Assembly (NCBI GenBank): GCA_015680685.1
Contig: MNCI01003547.1
Coordinates: 683,957-747,956 of the forward strand
Length of the DNA: 64,000 nt
Direction of reading: 5' to 3'
Source: Gnetum montanum
Lineage: Eukaryota; Streptophyta; Gnetopsida; Gnetales; Gnetaceae
The position numbers and the translations under genes are program-made. Under the pieces are notes generated by a model, which worked only from the letters and a program-made list of their open reading frames with translations, was not told where the DNA came from and ran no database searches. This document shows, piece by piece, positions 57,315 to 64,000 of this stretch; position 1 is the stretch's first letter; each line of letters begins with the position of its first letter.

Positions 57315-58843
57315 GGCCCTACCGCATTTTACCTTTCATCACCACTTATTGATCTGGAACCTCCAAGCATGGAGCAATGGCTTCCATTTCGAAAATATAG
57401 AACGCTTTCGTATTCTTTGGAACCGTAACCCTAAAATGTCACAGAGGCTTGCCGTTTCTCAGCAAAAACGTAGAAAGGATTATCTCCTTGTCTTCACACC
57501 TAGCCACAGTGTAGATCTCGTCCTTCGTCCACGCGCTGTGAACCATGCTCTACTTCTGTTGCCATTTCAGGCTCCTCCCGCTCCGGCTGGTACGTTTTAC
57601 TTTCTTGGTCACAGATATACAGTGTTCTTGGCTGCTGCAAATCTAATATTTTTTTATCTTTCAGGCTTTTGTTCGGTTATTGATGCAAACCAAAATTGTT
57701 TCTTTTTCCATCGGTGAAAGCAAAAATCAGGAGGCCTACGCGATGTTCCGTTGATCTGCACTGTCTTGGTTCTTCGACAGCCACTCTTCGCAGCAATGCA
57801 GATTTTCTAGGTGACTCGACACTCTCATGGCAGGTGTATGAAATAGCTTGATAAAATTAAACATGCAGAAACTAAAGACTACACAAAAGAAAGGTGTATC
57901 CACTCTAAGTTCACATCCTAGGAGGATAATGATGCCGTTGATGACATTTGATAACACGAACAGGTTAAATATATCTAACCAAGGCTGAATCGTATGAACT
58001 TAAAGGAGAAAATATTCATTGTACGATTCCAACTCATAATCACCATTTAAATCTGCCATTGTAATATGACGTAGCATTCTGTGAATCCTCCTAACTTTGA
58101 TTTGGGTGTCCTGTTGGATAGAATTATCTACATCTTCATCCATGTCAATGAAAGATGCATTCTCAAAATCCGCAAGAGGATGTTGCTCTTCAGAATTTGT
58201 TAAGACATACTTTCTTGGATGGTCAGTGAAGCAAAGTCCAAGGTTGAAATGGGTCTCCCAGCAACATGCACATGGCATATGCAGATATAATACAGTTCGT
58301 CAAATTCCTGAACTTGAACCCTTTCCATGAGTTCAATTTGCAGTATGCTTCGAATGCATAATACCGGGTGAGGAAGTGTGAAAGCCTGCAACTTGTCCTC
58401 CTAAAGCATGGCATATTCTGGTGACACATAAGTCCAAATGTATTCTTCCGATGATGATTTATCAATTGCATCCTTAGAGTCTTCCCTTCTTTTTAAAAAT
58501 TTTTCAATCCATAACCTTAAAGCCACATGTTTATTTTTAAATTTTCAACCATACATTGTTTTACAAGTTGTCATTTTCTAGTATATACTCTTGCTGTTCC
58601 ATGAAATGGCCAAAATGTGCCAACAATAACCATAATCGACTATAGCAACAAACAAAAACTATTACAAAAACTTGACTTGTTCAAATGCTAGCAATTTTGA
58701 TGGTGCTTTATCATTGAAGATACAAATGCCAATAAAATATTCTTTAAAATATAACTAAATAACTTTGTTATAAAAATAACTAAAGAAAATCCTAAAGATG
58801 CATTCTTAACCAAGAACATTTTATTCATTCTTAATAACAGTTT
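57315..58843. other. Low-repeat region, unassigned
   Basis: A plus-strand frame (to 57717) and two minus-strand frames (58000-58278, 58200-58391) are open but match no family I know. The minus-strand one contains HPLADFENASFIDMDEDVDN and may be a decayed exon linked to the BEACH fragment. Confidence 0.35.
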
Positions 58844-59639
58844 TGATGAGTGGCGAGGTACCCCTACACTCAACCATACGAATACGAGCGTAACATGCAT
58901 GATCTGGTTGAACTCCGCAGACTAAGTGCCTACACGCCTCATGGAACACTTAAGGTTAATTATTCATTATCTTCCTAGACTTACTTGTATTTGTCACGGC
59001 GTATGGTTAAGTAAGTCTGAGGTATATGATTTTTATGTCTTTTGAGGTTTTATCTCCTATGCTAGTGAGGTGAAGGGTTGAAGAGACTAATTACTAACTT
59101 TAACTAACGAACTAAGTATAAATTAACCTAGCGTCAGCATCCGTTCCCACTTACCGTTCACACCCTGAACCAATGCAATCGTGGTTACCAAACGCTAGTC
59201 ATTGTTGGGATCACCACGCGTAACGCACGTGCTCGAAGCGGTCGTACTAAGGCACTTAACTAGAAGAGAAGGGTTGAGAAAGATTTAATAACTAATAAAG
59301 CATTTAAATAATGAATAATAAATAACAATAAATAAAATCCTAATTAGCCTATTCCATGCACTGCAAGCTTTATCTGAGAAGCTCGTCTTTATTGCTGTAC
59401 ACAAACTTGTGTTCAGGTACAATGTTTGCTCGAATAAAAATTCATTCACTTTAGGACTCCTACTACGGGCACATGGAAAATATTCTATCTTTGGAGTGAT
59501 CAATCTGCTAGAGTTTCCCTACTGTCTAGCCTAGGATGAGAAAAAAAGGGAGAGCCGCCTCTTATTTATAGATATGACGGCGCACCGCGATATCACGTAC
59601 GCGATATTGCGGGGGACGATGCGATATCGTGTCCCATCA
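58844..59639 (-). repeat. 3' LTR of Gypsy-4 (796 bp)
   Basis: Plus-strand ends TGATGAG (58844) and CCCATCA (59639). On the minus strand GCGATATCG-type palindromes (near 59588-59630) lie at the start and a CTATAAATAAGAGG TATA box follows. It is close in sequence to the solo LTR at 20217-20969. A purine tract (TAGTCATGGGGGTA, minus) borders it at 59640-59654. Confidence 0.87.
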
Positions 59640-61419
59640 TACCCCCATGACTAAATGAAAACTCATCCTCGAGTTCTTTACAATAATATCGGGAAGGTAT
59701 GGGATTATTGACTCAATGGAACTAATGGGATGACATGTGAACGGATCATCATTACAAGACACAACAAAACTGGTGTTCATGACAACAAGGGTGAACACCT
59801 TATTACACTGACATCAGGCCTCATTTGGCAGCTTGAGAAAGAGAGAGAGAAAGAAGTTTTGCTGTTGCCAACGCCAAGATTACGTCTTTCATTGTCCATC
59901 CGTAAGCGCACCATCAATCTTGCTCCTTGCATAACTATTTGAGCATCGCTTCATTCCATGCGTTCCCTCCAGATCCAATCCGTTGTTGCATGATCGCCAT
60001 CTGCACACACAACATAGTCTTATATTAGCAAGGGTAATTAAATCATCATGTAATTGATACCTTGCTTCAGTGTAAGTCCATTGGCTAGGTTGTGGTATGG
60101 CTAATATAGATTTGGAGATATATTAATGATGACTACCGAAGGTGTAGGGGTTAGGAAAAAATAGAAAAAATCGGGGCTAGGAGAAAATCAAAAAAATCAG
60201 GTCCCGTACCCCCATGACTAATCATGAACCTCTGGTAGCATTAGAATGGAGAAAGAAAAGGAATAAGAAAGATAGATAAAAAGGGACAACTATGACATCG
60301 ATGAAATGGATGTCAAGATGGAAATGAACAAAATAAAATTAATTGCAAAAATGTTAGGGAACAGAAGTTAATTGGTGTACCAAATAGGAATGTCAGTGGG
60401 TCCTCCCCAAAGCAGGCTCATGCCCTTAATGCCATAACAAATCCACATTCAAAGAGTTCGTAGGCTCTGGGAATGTCATTTGGAACAAGAGTTAAAGTCT
60501 TAACCGCAAAAATTTACCAAAAAGAAAACAATGCATCAACAAAAATATATACTAATGATACAACCGACAATGAGGTGAACAATGGAAAGAAGAGAATGGA
60601 ATGGAATCCCAAGAACAAGGTGGTGTAAAGCCCCTTGTGTGTTTCATGATTAATGTGACTTGGCAAATCTCATTCCAAGTCCAGCCTCAAACCAACCACA
60701 TCTAGTGACTTTGCATTAATGCATTTGGCTAATCCATCCTCTTGAAGTAACAAGAATGCATCTTCAAAGAGCCACCACCATTCCAACGAAAGAACAAGGA
60801 GGAGAGAATAGGAAGTGAGAAGGGCCTTAGTTAGAGAGAACATTTTATTTTGAGTTCCATAACCAGTGCTTGTAGCCCAAATGATTATTCCGTCTAAGGG
60901 GTGTGCTTTGAATTCTAAATTTCTTTTCTTTTCTTTTTTTCTTTCTTCTCTTTTTTTTTGTTTTTGTGTTTTGTGTTTTTATGCTTGAGAACCACACCAT
61001 GCAAAGACTTTGTTATTTTTATTGCTCAGATTCCCGATAATTGGGTAACGTCGAAGTGGCAAGAAAACTCAAGAAGAACACATCCAAGCACCCAAGAGAA
61101 TGGCCAATACAAAAGCATCGAGTTCCCTTGAAGTCACACCCTTTTCAATCCTTGAGTACTTTCTTAGTTTGAGAAATGCTCAATCACTGATTCATTAGAG
61201 TTCTTATTTAGAAGGGATTGTACATTTCCAAGCCGAGAGAGACCATAGAAACTGGTGGATGAATGGATGAAGTGAACTCATTGCCTGCCATGTCAAAAGA
61301 AACATACCTTAGTGTCAACATCATAACTTAAAGGTAAAAATCAGACATTAGCAATCAATAGAAACGTAGTTCATACCATCATGAAGAACACTTATTAGTT
61401 GACAAACTTCTAGGGTGAA

Positions 61420-61444
61420 TCACACACACACACACACACACACA
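61420..61444. repeat. CA dinucleotide microsatellite
   Basis: About twelve CA units. Confidence 0.95.
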
Positions 61445-61496
61445 AATGAAAAAGTATAACGATGTTGAAAAAAAAAATAAGAAAAGTTAAATAAAC

Positions 61497-61707
61497 TTGT
61501 AAAATAAAAATGTGTAAGACAAAAACATGTAAAACAAAAACGTGTAAAAAAAATGTGTAAAAAAAAATGTGTAAAACAAAAACGTGTAAAACAAAAACGT
61601 GGAAAACAAAAACGTGTAAAACAAAAATGTGGAAAACAAAAACGCGTAAAACAAAAACGTGGAAAACAAAAACGTGTAAAACAAAAATGTGTAAAACAAA
61701 AACTAAA
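61497..61707 (-). repeat. 15-bp minisatellite, about 14 units
   Basis: Plus-strand unit aaaacaaaaacgtgt, with variants gtgg, gcgt and atgt. The other copies have only scattered ttttacat words here, so the array expanded in this copy. Since 15 is a multiple of three it creates long low-complexity open frames on the minus strand, which I do not call genes. Confidence 0.9.
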
Positions 61708-61729
61708 AAGAATTGAGGGCCCCAAATGA

Positions 61730-63292
61730 TTAGCATAGGTGGCCATCTCCCCCATGACTAAATTGCAAGGGAGAGATCCAAAACAATGAGCGTTTGTTTG
61801 AATTTCTTAGAAGTGTCCAACTTCTCCTGATTGATGTTCTTAGATTAAGGGGTGGAAGTTGGCGACGCTCATATTCCAATGTATCTATGCCTTCGTTATT
61901 GGCATGGGTTGTTTCCCCAGTTCGTTCCATGCATATTTGTCGGTTGCTCTTTTGATTAGTTGTCAACCACGGGGTGTCTACTACTTGTGTGGTTGCTACA
62001 TACAGGCATCTTTGTCTTACAGTTTTAAGGGCACACCTGTTGCATGGAGGAGATGTTGTGCATTTCTCCATGTCATCACCTGATGAATCACTGTATGTGA
62101 TGCATGGAGCTTTCTTCTTCTCAATCTTTCCATAAATATTTACCTTAGATATCTCCAAGGAAAGATCGTGGATCCCTAGGTATGCATCTATCGTACTTAG
62201 CCACGGCCTTTCCATTATAATTGGGAAGTCCCCTTCATTGTTGTTAACTTCTATCACCAGGAAGTCAGCTGGGTAAGACCAACCACACACAGTGGTAACA
62301 ATGTCCTCCACTAATCCCAAGGGAATGGTGATGGATTGGTCGGCCAGCTCAAGTTGGATGTTGCTCTTCTTAAGTTGGGGCAAGTTCCAGGCTTGATACA
62401 TCTCTTGTGAAATTAGGTTGACTCTGGAACCTGAGTTAAGAAGAGCCTTATGTGGTTCATTCCTGATGATTTGTAGATAGATTAAGGGGCTTCTAGGATC
62501 AGAGAGTTTCCTGGGAAGGTGGCCTAGCTTGATCCAGTCAGTTATGGTATGTGTTAACATAAACGTATGCGTGAAGCTCTGATTTTGGTTTGAAGGGAGC
62601 TCCAAAGCCTTGTATGTTGGAGGAGTGGTTGTGGACTCAACCGCTTGTTGTTGTGAGAGCTTGTTTGGGCTTTTGGTTCTGAAGAAAGGTCTTGTCTTCT
62701 TACGGTTGTCAGAACTAGCAGCGGGTTGAATGTTTACAGCTCTCGCAGTGTTACGTTGCTGCGGTTGAGTGGGGAGTTCCCCTTGCATTGTTAGAGCAGG
62801 TTGTATAGGAACTATAGATGGAAGAGGTGCAGATGGAGTTGGAGGATGGAATGAATGTGGAATGTCTCCTGGAGGAGAAGGAGTGCTTCTAAAATACTCC
62901 TGAACTTGGTAGTGATGTTGGGGAGTTGTGTGATCCATAGAGTCACTTGGAGAAATCGATTGCTGCACATAATATCCATAAGGATCAGGTTGCCGGTAAG
63001 GGTATTGTTGTTTTGGTGGTGGCATCCCCCATGACTGTGGGTATTGCCACTGCTGATGTTGTCCAATGGATTGTGATGGAGTTCCACTTGGATAGTACAT
63101 TAATGATTGGTGGAACTGCCTTGGGGTACCTTGAGGATAAGGTAACCTTTGGGGTGTTTGCCGTTTGTTGAGTCTCGGGTTAAGTGCATATACCCCAGAC
63201 ACCTGTAGATGTGAGATGATTGGACAACATCCCTTAGGATGGTCATATTGGTAGATCTCACATCCACCGTCATTGTATGTGTCTGAATTCAC
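61730..63292 (-). pseudogene. Gypsy-4 gag C-terminus, protease and deletion-fused tail (520 codons open)
   Basis: The open stretch begins within gag. Residues 11-23 form the zinc-knuckle variant C-x2-Y-x3-H-x4-C. Residues 50-190 are rich in Q, P and Y with PQSWGM and DPYGYYVQQ. HTITDWIKLGHLPRKL leads to the protease, whose catalytic triplet at 286-288 reads N-S-G, and FPIIMERPWLSTID gives the second half. After about residue 400 it does not enter RT but continues about 120 residues to SHGGDGHLC, the family coding end. The first codon in this stretch is GTG and not a true start; the gag frame continues upstream past one stop. Confidence 0.8.
61741..61759 (-). other. Internal polypurine-like tract of Gypsy-4
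   Basis: Minus strand AGTCATGGGGGAGATGGCC, encoding the SHGGDGHLC ending in one frame. It matches Gypsy-1 (7313-7332) and Gypsy-3 (19724-19739). Confidence 0.55.
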
Positions 63293-64000
63293 AACCTCAT
63301 CGGAGATAGTAATTTTTTCCTTATCCTTGTTATGTGCAGGGCCTGAATCTCCCCGCTTTGTCTTGTTCTTGTCACTACTTCATTCCTCCTTAGACTCCTC
63401 TACGATTTTCAGGACAGTTTCAAGTCTAGAGTCTAAGGAATCCCACAATTGGTCCACCTTAGCTGATACTTCTGTTGTTAGCTTTTGAATTGGTAAGGTT
63501 TTTCTGTTCACCAACTCTTCGAGTGGTGACTCATCCTCTTCATCGCAAAATTTCACTCCCTTATTTCGAAGAGAGGGATCATGGTTGTATTCTTCCGCAC
63601 TCTCTCTTTTTCGTAGCTCACCTTCTTCTTTAGCTACTTGCTCCAACAATCGATGTATTTCATGGGCTCTAAGTTCTGATAGTATCCCTTGGGCATAAGT
63701 CCCAAGGGTTCTCCTAGTTTCATACCTTAGCCCATCTACAATGTGACGGAGTTGATCTTGTTGTGCATAACCATGGCCTGGGCAACGATGTAACAATGCA
63801 TAGTATCGGCCCATGACAGCATCCAAGGGTTCATGAGTTCCTTGCTTTCAGCCTTGGATCTGCTTATGCAAATTAGACACTCTAGAGTACGTTTGATATT
63901 TATTGTTGAAGAGTTATAACATCATACTCCACTTCCTAATGGTTTCCAGTTCTAAGGACTGGTACCAACTCTCTACTTCCTTAATGAGTGTCTTGGGAAA
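63293..64000 (-). pseudogene. Gypsy-4 gag, central part (cut by window edge)
   Basis: The frame 63380-63826 (148 codons) reads MGRYYALLHRCPGHGYAQQD, RHIVDGLRYETRRTLGTYAQ, a charged helix-rich region with LRKRESAEEYNHDPS and VDQLWDSLDSRLETVLKIVE. Upstream to 64000 it continues with FPKTLIKEVESWYQSLELE and NNKYQTYSRVSNL, with two stops. This is a Retrotrans_gag-type core. The stop at 63380-63382 separates it from the 61730-63292 frame with no frameshift. Confidence 0.82.

Larger units (their letters stand above)
59655..61740 (-). other. Conserved 3' non-coding segment of Gypsy-4
   Basis: Has the family blocks in order on the minus strand (gcatggtgtggttctcaagc near 60998, cataaccagtgc-equivalent near 60860, tggggaggacccactgac near 60395). 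A third copy of the TAGTCATGGGGGTA tract lies at 60207-60220, next to two 25-bp near-repeats at about 60150-60200. No gene. Confidence 0.65.
58844..64000 (-). mobile_element. Gypsy-4: minus-strand gypsy element lacking RT and integrase, runs off window
   Basis: Right to left: gag (64000 to about 62500), protease, a short C-terminal tail, the AGTCATGGGGGAGATGG tract (61741-61759), the family 3' non-coding segment and the 3' LTR (58844-59639). The protease passes directly to the end of the coding region without RT, RNase H or integrase. The gag-protease frame from 63826 to 61730 has only one stop (63380-63382), so it is the best preserved gypsy copy here. Confidence 0.88.

Noticed and set aside
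57277-57717. 146-codon plus-strand frame opposite and beyond the BEACH fragment
   Set aside because: No recognisable family, overlaps the BEACH frame in antisense and has no supporting signals; left as unassigned.
61410-61736. Minus-strand open frames of 108, 111 and 70 codons, rich in F, V, L and H
   Set aside because: They are produced by the 15-bp minisatellite, whose period is a multiple of three, in all three frames at once.

Overview
The window looks like nuclear DNA from a seed plant with a very large, repeat-packed genome, most likely a gymnosperm and probably a conifer. This rests on three things: one recognisable host gene stretched over 16.4 kb by repeat-filled introns, dense old nested LTR retrotransposons riddled with stops, and a Penelope-like element with a GIY-YIG endonuclease, a class reported in conifers but otherwise unusual in seed plants. 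The species call is inference; nothing here is prokaryotic or viral in layout. There is an assembly gap of 138 N at 20560-20697.

Layout. 1-1000: hairpin-forming tandem repeats. About 1190-10086: plus-strand Ty3/gypsy copy (Gypsy-1) of the Athila/Tat type, with decayed gag, protease, RT, RNase H and integrase and a 3' LTR ending at 10086. 10087-14899: minus-strand Gypsy-2 (5' LTR, tRNA-Asp primer site, gag, start of protease), cut in its protease by Gypsy-1 and again by a solo LTR (10319-11115). 16010-23518: Gypsy-3, with both LTRs, gag but no pol, and its own nested solo LTR (20217-20969, perfect 5-bp duplication). 23690-24810: relic of a Helitron-type PIF1 helicase. 25950-29278: non-repetitive DNA leading to the host gene.

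29279-45662: UDP-N-acetylglucosamine pyrophosphorylase gene, 15 exons, every intron GT-AG, 483 codons open throughout. Intron 7 holds a SINE with a perfect 15-bp target duplication and a LINE 3' end; intron 12 (5.9 kb) holds an RTE-type LINE and the antisense Penelope-like element. This is the only gene in the window that looks functional.

About 47.9-54.8 kb: minus-strand Ty1/copia element with gag but no pol, a G-rich block beside its primer site and TTGAC-box clusters in its LTRs. 56769-57314: fragment of a BEACH-domain gene. 58844-64000: minus-strand Gypsy-4, the best preserved gag-protease copy, lacking RT and integrase, with an expanded 15-bp minisatellite; it runs off the window.

The four gypsy copies belong to one family: TGATGAG/CTCATCA LTR ends, GATATC palindromes upstream of a TATA box, a variant zinc knuckle, a repeated AGTCATGGGGG tract and a long conserved 3' non-coding segment. 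Three of the five LTR elements (Gypsy-3, Gypsy-4 and the copia element) have lost the polymerase region and kept gag.
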